Source of the DNA: Halioglobus sp.
GTDB lineage: Bacteria > Pseudomonadota > Gammaproteobacteria > Pseudomonadales > Halieaceae
Assembly (NCBI GenBank): GCA_028825045.1
Contig: JAPKAY010000024.1
Span: forward strand, 1 to 52,381
Direction: 5' to 3'
Length of the DNA: 52,381 nucleotides
Both the position numbers and the translations under genes were made by a program. The notes beneath the pieces were generated by a model. It worked only from the letters and a program-made list of their open reading frames with translations, was not told the DNA's origin and did no database searches. How positions within the stretch are numbered: position 1 is the stretch's first letter; the number at the start of each line of letters is the position of its first letter. Below, in pieces: positions 1 through 7,665 of this stretch.

Positions 1-130
1 GCTGAGGTTGAAACGATAGTAGAGCCAGACAGCGTAGGAAATGATATCAGGTGGGGGGCGCCCAGCCGGAATCGGTGGCGGTTGTATGTGTTCATCCGCC
101 GATTCTACCAATTTCAGCGCTTTAATTTGG
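1..130 (-). pseudogene. IS6-family transposase, 5' fragment cut by the window edge
   Basis: Read on the minus strand, the first 60 bases encode the N-terminal helix of an IS6-family transposase (PPDIISYAVWLYYRFNLS), which then runs off the window. About 13 extra bases between the RHRF-type block and PPDII break the frame, so this copy cannot make the full protein. The preceding stretch (to about 130) matches the upstream part of the second remnant at 26346-26660, including the shared TAGAATCGGC core. It is therefore a degenerate element, part of a set of four related fragments in the window. How much lies to the left of base 1 is unknown. Confidence 0.75.
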
Positions 131-200
131 CAGTACCACACGGAAAGCTGGTGGATGATCAATAGGGTAAAATGGGGTTTTTCTTTAGGACAACACTACT

Positions 201-647
201 GTGAATAACTCAGCAAAGATCGAATTACCGTTTAGCGAAATCGTCAAAGTGAGGTTTCGTGACATGGACGCTCAGGGGCACCTCTACTTTGCCAACTACA
301 TGGTATATGCAGACGAGGTGCTCGGCGCGTATATGGAACAACTGGGCCTTGGTGCCATGAATCCACACACATCGCCCTGCCTGATCTTTACCGTCGATAT
401 TCGCTGCGAATACTTGAGCGAGATCGCCGGCAACGGCGAGGTCAATGTCTGTGTGGGCTATACTCGTCTCGGGAACTCCAGTGCCGATGCAGTTTTTGAG
501 CTTTACAACAATGCCAGTGGCGTCCTATTGGCCAAAGGCGGGCTAACCCAAGTTTTTGTCGATCCTGAGTCTCGAAAATCTATGCCCATTCCGCCCTTTT
601 TCAAGGCGGGTATTCTTGAACAGCAACCTGAACTTGACAGCAACTGA
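201..647 (+). CDS. Acyl-CoA thioesterase, 4HBT hot-dog family
   Basis: A 148-residue single hot-dog protein of the 4-hydroxybenzoyl-CoA thioesterase (4HBT) type, expected to hydrolyse acyl-CoA thioesters in the cytoplasm. The N-terminal block RFRDMDAQGHLYFANY (about residues 19-34) is the family signature; the Asp in DMDAQGH is the usual catalytic acidic residue. Length is normal for the family. The start is GTG at 201, with a TTAGGA element about 10 bases upstream. It is convergent with the P450 gene, with 143 bp between the stops; an inverted repeat GAATTCC/GGAATTC lies there but no T-tract. The actual acyl chain cannot be read from the sequence. Confidence in the fold is high, in a specific substrate low. 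Confidence 0.85.
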   Translation: MNNSAKIELPFSEIVKVRFRDMDAQGHLYFANYMVYADEVLGAYMEQLGLGAMNPHTSPCLIFTVDIRCEYLSEIAGNGEVNVCVGYTRLGNSSADAVFELYNNASGVLLAKGGLTQVFVDPESRKSMPIPPFFKAGILEQQPELDSN

Positions 648-790
648 GGCAAAAAAATTTTAAATTGAAACTTAGGGAGTTCCGCAAACAGTTTTCCTAA
701 TGCTATGAATTCCAACCGCGACAATAAGCAAACTGTCTCCGGAATTCCCCACTGCCACAATCTCTATCGTCTGGCACGGCGCCAGCCTCG

Positions 791-2071
791 TTACGCCACC
801 GCTAGTTTCGCCGCTCCAGGTTTAACTTCAGGATCAAAAGTAATGTCCATACGTTTGATGCCGTTCACCAAGGCGGAACGCGTATACGTTATCGAACCTG
901 CTAACTTGGGGTTGCGAAGGCGAGGGATGATCTCCTGCATGATAATTAGCAGTTCCAAACGGGCAAGGTGTGAACCCAAACAGAAATGCTGCCCCACGCC
1001 GAAGGCGCGATGTTCTTTGTAGAGGTCTGGCATTCGCTCTGCGCGTCGCACATCAAATTCCATTGCATCGTCACCAAACACAATTTCATCGTGATTTACT
1101 GTGTGATAGTGCATGATGACCTTGTCGCCTGTTTTGATCTGATGGCCAGCAACCTCAATATCTTCTAGCGCAGTGCGTCGCATAAGAATAAACGCAGTGT
1201 TGTAGCGCAGCATCTCCTCACATGCGCCGCGAATTTTGTCGGGATTATCGACTAAATATTGCAGTTGATCTGGATGCTGCATCAACATACGCATACCGTG
1301 ACTGGTGATGGTCCGTGTGGATTCGTTACCAGCGGCGATCAGCATCAAAAAGAACCAGACAAATTCATCTTCCGTTAGCCCTTTATCGTCTTCCTTGCCG
1401 CTCAGCAGTGCGCCGATAATATCGTCCTTGGGATTTTCCTTATGTTGTGCCGCCAGCTTCATCGCGTATTCAATAATGTGTAACGAGGCCTCTTGTGCTT
1501 CCTCCTCCCCGACTGACATATCCGGGTCTTCACTAAACATCATCGTATTGGTCCACTGGAAAAAATCCTTACGGTCTTCAGGTGGGATCCCGCACAACTC
1601 CAAGATCGCCAGTAGTGGTAGTTCGGCCGCTACTTCTTCCACAAACTCACATTCGCCACGTTTTGCTACTGCATCGATAATACGTTTTGCATGCGCTCGA
1701 AAACTTCCTTCGTATGAATCTACCGCAGACGGACTAAAAGAGGCTCGCACTATGCGACGATTCTGGAGATGACGCGGCGGATCCATGTTTATGGTCATAT
1801 TACGATGAATACTTACCATCTCGTCCTCAGTCCATTCGTCCACAAGGACACTTCGAGCTTCACTGGAAAATATTTTGGGGTTTTTTGAAATATAGTCAAT
1901 TTCATCGCGACCGGTAATAAGCCAATAGGGTACTCCCCTCACATCGTCTTCCATATAGTGCACAGGGCCGTCATCCCTGATCCGTTTCAACTCTTCATAG
2001 GGCATTCCATTAGCGTAGGTTTCAGGGTCAATTAGATTGGCGAAGGGGCAAGTACTCACAATTTTCTCCAT
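791..2071 (-). CDS. Cytochrome P450 monooxygenase
   Basis: A 426-residue soluble bacterial-type P450. Visible landmarks in order: I-helix oxygen-activation block AAGNEST, K-helix ExxR within EEMLRY, and the haem-thiolate loop FGVGQHFCLGSHLAR with the ligand Cys about residue 364. No membrane anchor is present, so it should depend on soluble ferredoxin partners, none of which are encoded nearby. The frame is open to a TTG at 2101, but the ATG at 2071 (MEKIVSTCPF) gives a typical P450 N-terminus; neither start has a strong Shine-Dalgarno. It lies downstream of the DapB-like reductase on the same strand, 287 bp apart, so co-transcription is possible. Substrate unknown; sterol or terpenoid-like molecules are guesses from family company. 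Confidence 0.93.
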   Translation of the reverse strand: MEKIVSTCPFANLIDPETYANGMPYEELKRIRDDGPVHYMEDDVRGVPYWLITGRDEIDYISKNPKIFSSEARSVLVDEWTEDEMVSIHRNMTINMDPPRHLQNRRIVRASFSPSAVDSYEGSFRAHAKRIIDAVAKRGECEFVEEVAAELPLLAILELCGIPPEDRKDFFQWTNTMMFSEDPDMSVGEEEAQEASLHIIEYAMKLAAQHKENPKDDIIGALLSGKEDDKGLTEDEFVWFFLMLIAAGNESTRTITSHGMRMLMQHPDQLQYLVDNPDKIRGACEEMLRYNTAFILMRRTALEDIEVAGHQIKTGDKVIMHYHTVNHDEIVFGDDAMEFDVRRAERMPDLYKEHRAFGVGQHFCLGSHLARLELLIIMQEIIPRLRNPKLAGSITYTRSALVNGIKRMDITFDPEVKPGAAKLAVA

Positions 2072-2358
2072 AGCGGTTTCGTTGTAATGGGCTACAAGCA
2101 AGGATTTCAGGTAGCAGTGTAATACCTGCTTTCAAAATTCGATAGTAGATAGTTTAAACTGTGCCTGCATTTAGCATCCATTTTGCCTCCGGTATGACAG
2201 CCCTGTCAGAGGATACTGGCGGTTACCATGCCCCCGGAGACATGGGGCCCCACCTAGCCTATTAGCAACATGGATGCGTTTGTCGGCGGCGAAGGGGATT
2301 ATCGAGACGAGGTTATCTCGGCGGATTTTACCGTCCACTTTTGATAGATTTCGCAGTG

Positions 2359-3393
2359 TCATTTGGCAGTGTAATATGCCCTGATCAGGGGTAAATCTGC
2401 GTAAGTTCGGATGCCGGCCTTGGCCTCGCATACCGCTGAAATAGCATTAACGACCGGCATAGCGGTCACGACGTTGGCCAGATCAGCGGGGCGGCCCCCT
2501 TGCATTTGGCTTTTCGATGGTACGAATTTTACGCGCGTGTGAACACCAGGATCCCCCTGAACTTCCATAGTATAGCCATGGCTCACGGGCCATTCCGGTT
2601 GCAGCCCCTTGCCGGCATTCCACACCACTTCCAATTCAATCACCGCTTCTTGCCCTACCATGCCGGTCCACTGGCACTTTTGTCCCGCGATGGTGCCGGC
2701 GGGAATCGAGTAGCCGTGGAATTCACGATCATCTGCGGCAGTTGCTGACTCATAGTCAAAGCGGATCTCTGTGATTGGAATGTGCAACAAATCAGCAATT
2801 ACATCGATGCACTCAGCATAGGTTCCCAGCACACTCTCGTTAGTAGCGCGCCACTTCTCCTCCGGTGGTTGGCCCCAGCCCAGGTTGGCGTAATTGGCTA
2901 TCGCTTCATAGTGTGTAAGATCCACCGATTCCAAAAAACGTACTTTGCTAAAGCCATAGCTAGCGGATGCCATCATGGCGGCAACAAAATTAGCAAATCC
3001 CGGAAAAATGCCGGAACCAAACAAACTAACTCCGCTTTGCTCCGCGGCCTGAATCAGGCGAGTCTGAACTTCAGGACCCCAAGAGCGAGCATTAATGAAA
3101 TAGCTGGAAACCACATTTTTCCCGGAGCGCAGGATACGCTCGACCTCATCAATGTCAGGAAAGGTTGGCATATAGCAAACACAATCCGCCTCCAATGCCA
3201 GCAACTGATTTATATCGGAAGTGGCGATAACGCCGGTGGGGTCAATGCCACAAAGTTCACCGACATCTTTGCCGGCCTTATGCTCACTCCACGCGTAACA
3301 ACCCACCAATTCCAATTCCGGATGTCTCATAATGCCTTTGACTGCTTCGCGGCCAACGTGGCCGGTCGTCCACTGAATCACTTTATAGGTCAT
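2359..3393 (-). CDS. DapB-like NAD(P)H-dependent oxidoreductase
   Basis: A 344-residue protein with a dihydrodipicolinate-reductase-like Rossmann N-terminus (QWTTGHVGREAVKGI, residues 7-21). It also has the extended C-terminal half typical of the NAD(P)H-dependent amine dehydrogenase / 2,4-diaminopentanoate dehydrogenase-like group rather than of lysine-pathway DapB, which is much shorter. It is likely cytoplasmic; the substrate is not evident. The ATG at 3393 is preceded by AAGGA about 10 bases upstream. That ATG overlaps the TGA of the broken EXPERA-like gene (ATGA), so the two were once translationally coupled. The P450 follows downstream on the same strand. The set suggests a small lipid- or isoprenoid-type modification operon that is now damaged. 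Confidence 0.8.
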   Translation of the reverse strand: MTYKVIQWTTGHVGREAVKGIMRHPELELVGCYAWSEHKAGKDVGELCGIDPTGVIATSDINQLLALEADCVCYMPTFPDIDEVERILRSGKNVVSSYFINARSWGPEVQTRLIQAAEQSGVSLFGSGIFPGFANFVAAMMASASYGFSKVRFLESVDLTHYEAIANYANLGWGQPPEEKWRATNESVLGTYAECIDVIADLLHIPITEIRFDYESATAADDREFHGYSIPAGTIAGQKCQWTGMVGQEAVIELEVVWNAGKGLQPEWPVSHGYTMEVQGDPGVHTRVKFVPSKSQMQGGRPADLANVVTAMPVVNAISAVCEAKAGIRTYADLPLIRAYYTAK

Positions 3394-3726
3394 AGCTGTA
3401 AATCCTTGTTAAAAAGTACGCGGCATCCCAGCGCTATAGGCGCAATAAGCCATAGCAGATTGAATGCCAAATAGTAACCCAGCTCGGGCGGTGGGTGGTC
3501 GCCCAAAAATGATTGCACAAATTAGCAAAACATATTCGTGGTCCCGGCGCCCGCGTAAATAGGACCGATTGGCACAAGCCATGGGCATTGCCGAATCAAT
3601 CCGATAACGATGAACAGCGGTATGGGTGCCTGCAAGAACCCATCAAATAATGTCGCAGCAATTAGATTCGGTGGGGTATTGAGACGAGCCGCCTCCTCTG
3701 CAAGTTCACGATCATCGAAGACTTCG
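3390..3726 (-). pseudogene. EXPERA/emopamil-binding-like membrane protein, truncated, with an in-frame stop
   Basis: On the minus strand a single frame reads coherently from about 3720 to the TGA at 3390-3392. It contains PPNLIAATLFDGFLQAPIP and IYAGAGTTNMF, then an in-frame TAA at 3522-3524, then PPPELGYYLAFNLLW. The hydrophobic blocks and TTNMF-like motif resemble the C-terminal part of EXPERA-domain (emopamil-binding / TMEM97-like) four-helix proteins. There is no N-terminus: the frame ends where the flippase gene begins (its stop is at 3712-3714), which suggests the 5' part was replaced. The stop overlaps the reductase start by ATGA. Family assignment is from my reading of the motif pattern only; the coding nature and the internal stop are direct observations. 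Confidence 0.6.
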
Positions 3727-4989
3727 CTTCGTCAAGACAGACGCACGAAATACGTAAGTGAGATACATCCCCAGGAATGCACCGCCCTGTGCGAAGGCGA
3801 TACCCATGGTCTGCCAGTATTTGCCCATCACAACCATCGCAGCCAAGCCGATCAGCGTCCAGAACACGGATATGGAAGTTATTGCCTTCCTAGATCCTGC
3901 ATATTGGTTCACGCTGAGGAAGATGCTTGCGAGGTGCTTGAGCCCGAAGGTCGCGCTGACCACAACAAGCAACCAGTAGGCCTTTCGATACGCCTCTCCA
4001 AAGAACCCGAGCAAGGTGTCTCCAAAAATCATGATTAAGGCAAGTCCGATGACCGTGGCGGGACCGACGAGGAGGAGCCAGCTTCGGATCAACTTCCTGT
4101 ATTCCTGCCGGCTACCTGCCTCGATCGCATCGGCGATCGCTGGACGAAAGATCGCCGCCGCGGCAGATCCCGCGACGGACAATATCGCCCCGAGTCGGAA
4201 AGCGGCACTGTACATCGCCGCTTCCTCACCATTGACGCTAATCCACCCGAGGATGATAAAGGGAGCCATGGAGAGCACTATCCCGACGACCCCACTCAAC
4301 AAGTAGGGGAACGCACCTTTCGCCCACGCACTCCATTCAGTCTCAAGCACCCCTTTCTTAAAATCGGGGTGCTCGACGGTGCGGTTCAGCCTCCATAAAG
4401 CGATGCAGATGACCAGGATCGTCGCAGCCCAGACTGCAGCAGCATCAAGGACATCAAACGAATCGGACCCCAGCAGCCAGTACAATCCGAGACCTAGGAG
4501 AAGCAGGATTTTCTCAAGGGGGCGGGAGATAAATATTGCCCGGCCGGCGGCGCCTAGCGAACTAGCGGTACTGACCAGATAGCTCGCCAACGCAACTAAA
4601 GGCACCGTTGCCAACACGGCAGCAAAACTCTGGACTCTAACCGCCGAGTTGCTTCCGTAAACGACATGCGCCGTGAACACAATGCCGAAGGCAAAGATCC
4701 CCGAGAGAATGATACACAACGGTATCCACCTTCGGAGCCCACGAGCAACCCGGAATTCGCCGCTCGTGATCGCGCGTCGGAACGGAACGGTGATGAACCC
4801 GCTTGCCCCGAGGCTGGCGAAGGTCTGGACGATCATCATGGCCCCGAAGGCTGCATTGTATTCACCGAACGCTGCGGTCGAGAGCATTCTCGCCAACACC
4901 ACCCCCACGAGAATGCCCAGAACCGTGCCCGATAACTGCTGCAGAATCACGAGCAATGAATGTCGATATGAAAGCGATGATCCAGACAT
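3712..4989 (-). CDS. Polysaccharide flippase, MOP/Wzx-like
   Basis: A 425-residue, strongly hydrophobic inner-membrane protein with roughly twelve membrane segments, resembling lipid-linked oligosaccharide flippases of the polysaccharide synthase (PST/Wzx) branch. The first helices (LSGTVLGILVGVVLARMLSTAAFGEY) carry the typical GxxxARxLxxxxFGxY pattern. The frame is open to an ATG at 5010, but the ATG at 4989 has GAGGAG ten bases upstream and is the better start. No glycosyltransferase or polymerase gene adjoins it. Its base composition looks GC-richer than both neighbours, and its 3' end abuts a truncated gene, which together suggest horizontal arrival. It may serve the glycan locus 30 kb away, or nothing present here. 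Confidence 0.85.
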   Translation of the reverse strand: MSGSSLSYRHSLLVILQQLSGTVLGILVGVVLARMLSTAAFGEYNAAFGAMMIVQTFASLGASGFITVPFRRAITSGEFRVARGLRRWIPLCIILSGIFAFGIVFTAHVVYGSNSAVRVQSFAAVLATVPLVALASYLVSTASSLGAAGRAIFISRPLEKILLLLGLGLYWLLGSDSFDVLDAAAVWAATILVICIALWRLNRTVEHPDFKKGVLETEWSAWAKGAFPYLLSGVVGIVLSMAPFIILGWISVNGEEAAMYSAAFRLGAILSVAGSAAAAIFRPAIADAIEAGSRQEYRKLIRSWLLLVGPATVIGLALIMIFGDTLLGFFGEAYRKAYWLLVVVSATFGLKHLASIFLSVNQYAGSRKAITSISVFWTLIGLAAMVVMGKYWQTMGIAFAQGGAFLGMYLTYVFRASVLTKRSLR

Positions 4990-5663
4990 CCTGCGTTCAC
5001 TCCTCTTCATGCATGGGCTGCCCTGCCGCCACAGGGCGCTAGAACGGCTTCAAAAATCGCCACGGATTGTATCTGATTTGTCGAGTATCGGCTTAACGCT
5101 CAGGCAGCAATATTTTGTGTGGCCTCCACATCGGGGCGTGGCTCGGCACGAGATCCGCCGATAGTACAAACAACCGCACGAATATCGACTGATGCAAAGG
5201 CGGCATCAAAATATAGGAAATATAAACGGGGTGTGTCGACCGGCTTATTTAGTCTGTCTTGGTCGGGGACCCACCCTATGAGATCATAGGCTTGGCCTAC
5301 ACGAACTAGACTCTAGTGACCAGAAATGCTTCATCAGCGCCCAATTGAGCCGTATTGTCCTCATTTATCCGCTCTAAATTTTCAATTTTCGAGCCAAAAC
5401 GAGTAACCTTGCCTGCGTCCGTGGTTGATGTTGGCGCGATTGTGAGCTTCTCTGGCAGGCGTCACCCTATTCGCTACCATAATGTAGCGCCTAAAGCTGC
5501 TATACTCTTGCACACGCGGCACTACACTTTATCTTTCGCAACGTGTGAACTGATCGTTGTTTGCCAATGGCAAGGCGCGTTTCACTCTGCCAAACTATCG
5601 CAAGTTGTTTCAGGGCCCAGCCCACATGTAGACAATCCATAATAAGGTAGCAGGTAATTTTAA
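4990..5663. other. Intergenic region between divergent flippase and radical SAM genes
   Basis: This 674-bp stretch separates divergently transcribed genes and should hold both promoters. A TTG-initiated open frame at 5355-5642 has no recognisable motif and no ribosome binding site, so I do not call it. A 13-bp palindrome TTGCC-AAT-GGCAA lies at 5562-5574, about 90 bp before the radical SAM start. A TATACT hexamer lies at about 5500 without a convincing -35. I see no riboswitch or RNA gene. Confidence 0.4.
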
Positions 5664-7202
5664 ATGAAAGCAGCCACTGAGTTAATGCCAGTCACCGCAG
5701 CGAAGCAGGATATGATCCTGCTGGATGAGGAGTTGTTCGGGCCCCTCTCTCATGATCTGGACCGCCCTCTCAGAGTACTGCTGACCAAACCCTTTCAGTT
5801 CGCCACTCCGCTCAGTTATTCGCCGCCTCTCGGACTGCTTTACCTGGCCTCGGCGTTACGACATCGGTTCGGAGACACCATTGAAGTCGAGCTGTTAGAC
5901 ATGAAAGTGCGACATATGGAGCCAGAGCAAGTGCGCGATAAATTGCGCGATTTCCAGCCAGACGTAATCGGCGTCTCCGCTCTTAATTGTGAAGCCGCCG
6001 CAAGCTATGAACTGGCGAGGATATGCAAGGAAGAGAACGAGCAGGTTATAACAGTACTGGGGGGGCCTTTTGCGCTGCGCCTGGCAGATACTATTTACTC
6101 CGAGAGCGTGTTCGATTGGATTTTTTCCGGCAGTTCCGAACGCACTTTCACCGAAGCAATATCAAGGCAATTCCGCGGACAGTCACTGGGGGATGATCTC
6201 CCGGGCTTTTCTCATCGCACTTGCGAGTACACTCACATCAATACCCGTCAGGAAAATATTACCAACCTCGACGAGATTCCTAAGCCGGCGTGGGATTTGA
6301 TCGACTTTCCCTCGTATACAAAAATGCAGCCCTTTGGCGGCATGCTTAAAGAAAAAAGGTATGCATTACTATTTACCTCTCGTGGCTGCCCTTATCTGTG
6401 CAACTACTGCCATGACATTTTCAGCAAGCGGTTTGTGTACCAGAGTGCCGAATCAGTTGTAGAAGATATAGCGGTTCTCTACGAAAAACATGGCGTAACC
6501 GAATTCCAGATCGTCGACGACATCTTTAACCTTCATAAACCGAGAGTGGAGGCCATCATGAACGAGGTGGCAAGGCGGTGGCCAGGGATAATGAGGTTCA
6601 CTTTCCCAAATGGTATACGGGGGGATATTCTTGATCAGCAAACGATAGATGCGCTGGCCAGGGCCGGCACCTATTATGCAGCGGTTGCGGTGGAAACTGT
6701 CACTCCGAGACTGCAGACTATGATACAAAAAAACCTGAATCACGAAAAAACAGAGTGGTCAATCAATGCGCTCGAGAAAGCTGGCATTTCAGTGGCCGGG
6801 TTTTTCATGGTGGGCTTCCCCACTGAGACCCCCGAAGAAATCAAGGCGACTGTGGATTATGCTCTGCGCTCGGATATGACCCTGGCAACTTTTTTTACGG
6901 TCACTCCCCAGCCGGAAACTCCACTCTATGAAACAGCAAAGATTGAGAACCTTGCGGCGCTGAAAATTTCCAGCGAGGCTGAAAAGAAAGGGGGCAACGC
7001 CTATCGTGATACCTCTTCATGGTATGAAATAGCGACAGGCTTCCCACTTCACAAAACTGTTCGTCACGCCCACATGAAATTCTACCTCTCCCCAAAGAGG
7101 ATTATAGGGATTTTAAAAGTGTGGCCACTGCGTTCAATTCTGCGGTCAATGAAAGGATTCATTCAAATCCTCATGCCACAGAAAGCCGTTAAGGCTGACT
7201 GA
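5664..7202 (+). CDS. B12-binding-domain-type radical SAM enzyme
   Basis: A 512-residue cytoplasmic protein with a Rossmann-like cobalamin-binding-type N-terminal domain (about residues 35-200, with GVSALN and LGGPFAL blocks). A radical SAM domain follows: the cluster motif CPYLCNYC gives Cys242, Cys246 and Cys249, followed by DDIFNL and VAVETVTPR. The architecture resembles BchE/HpnJ-type enzymes. The classical cobalamin lower-ligand motif DxHxxG is not visible in the N-terminal domain (LDMKVRHMEPEQ at the corresponding place), so cobalamin may be bound base-off without His, or not at all. The ATG at 5664 has a weak AGGTAATTT-type leader. No gene follows within 460 bp, so it is probably monocistronic. 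The substrate is unknown; methylation or ring rearrangement of a lipid or small molecule is the usual range. Confidence 0.85.
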   Translation: MKAATELMPVTAAKQDMILLDEELFGPLSHDLDRPLRVLLTKPFQFATPLSYSPPLGLLYLASALRHRFGDTIEVELLDMKVRHMEPEQVRDKLRDFQPDVIGVSALNCEAAASYELARICKEENEQVITVLGGPFALRLADTIYSESVFDWIFSGSSERTFTEAISRQFRGQSLGDDLPGFSHRTCEYTHINTRQENITNLDEIPKPAWDLIDFPSYTKMQPFGGMLKEKRYALLFTSRGCPYLCNYCHDIFSKRFVYQSAESVVEDIAVLYEKHGVTEFQIVDDIFNLHKPRVEAIMNEVARRWPGIMRFTFPNGIRGDILDQQTIDALARAGTYYAAVAVETVTPRLQTMIQKNLNHEKTEWSINALEKAGISVAGFFMVGFPTETPEEIKATVDYALRSDMTLATFFTVTPQPETPLYETAKIENLAALKISSEAEKKGGNAYRDTSSWYEIATGFPLHKTVRHAHMKFYLSPKRIIGILKVWPLRSILRSMKGFIQILMPQKAVKAD

Positions 7203-7665
7203 ACCACCCTTTAGGACCTTTGTCACTGGCGGTCTGATCTTACACAACTGGCCTGGTTAACCCCTGGCCACTCTTTTCGGGATTCCGGCAAGTTTAAGTC
7301 ATAGAGCATAAGATGAATAAACTCCCTCTTCGTGGCTACCCTACCTTGAACATTCGGACTATCGCGACCGCCTGTCGCGGCTGAGACGATCGGCTGTTTC
7401 GGAAGGGCTGTTAATTAAAAAGAACGGTTACAGGAATATAAACCCCTGAGGGCCTAATATTGGTCTACCCTTAAGCAACGGAGACTTCTGTGATCGGGCA
7501 GTGCTCTATAAAAGGGGCCGACTAGTATAAATACGTAACGATGGGCAAAAGCGGAAAATTCAATAGCGTCAAAACAGCGGTGAAAAATCAGCTCGCAGTC
7601 ATTATAAACCGAGCCATAGCTTCAGCCGCAGTAACGTTCAACATACCTTATCGGAGAGTCGCACT
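7203..7665. other. Intergenic region with small hairpins
   Basis: This 463-bp gap lies between two plus-strand genes. TGGCC/GGCCA arms at about 7249-7270, followed by CTCTTTT, make a weak candidate terminator for the radical SAM gene. A perfect 6-bp stem CGCGAC/GTCGCG with a 5-base loop sits at 7363-7379. The open frame starting with ATG at 7541 overlaps the next gene in another frame and has no motif, so it is not called. No riboswitch was recognised. Confidence 0.35.

Noticed and set aside
2171..2431. 86-codon minus-strand frame after the DapB-like reductase
   Set aside because: Overlaps the end of the reductase by about 70 bp in another frame, shows no motif and has an Arg-rich composition typical of shadow frames.
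4673..5164. 163-codon plus-strand frame opposite the flippase
   Set aside because: Antisense to a clear membrane-protein gene; no motif or binding site.
5355..5642. 95-codon open frame upstream of the radical SAM gene
   Set aside because: TTG start without a ribosome binding site, no motif and no domain-like hydropathy; more likely promoter DNA.
5668..5690. AGCCACTG sequence resembling a B12-box at the start of the radical SAM gene
   Set aside because: Lies inside the coding start and lacks the other conserved helices of a cobalamin riboswitch.
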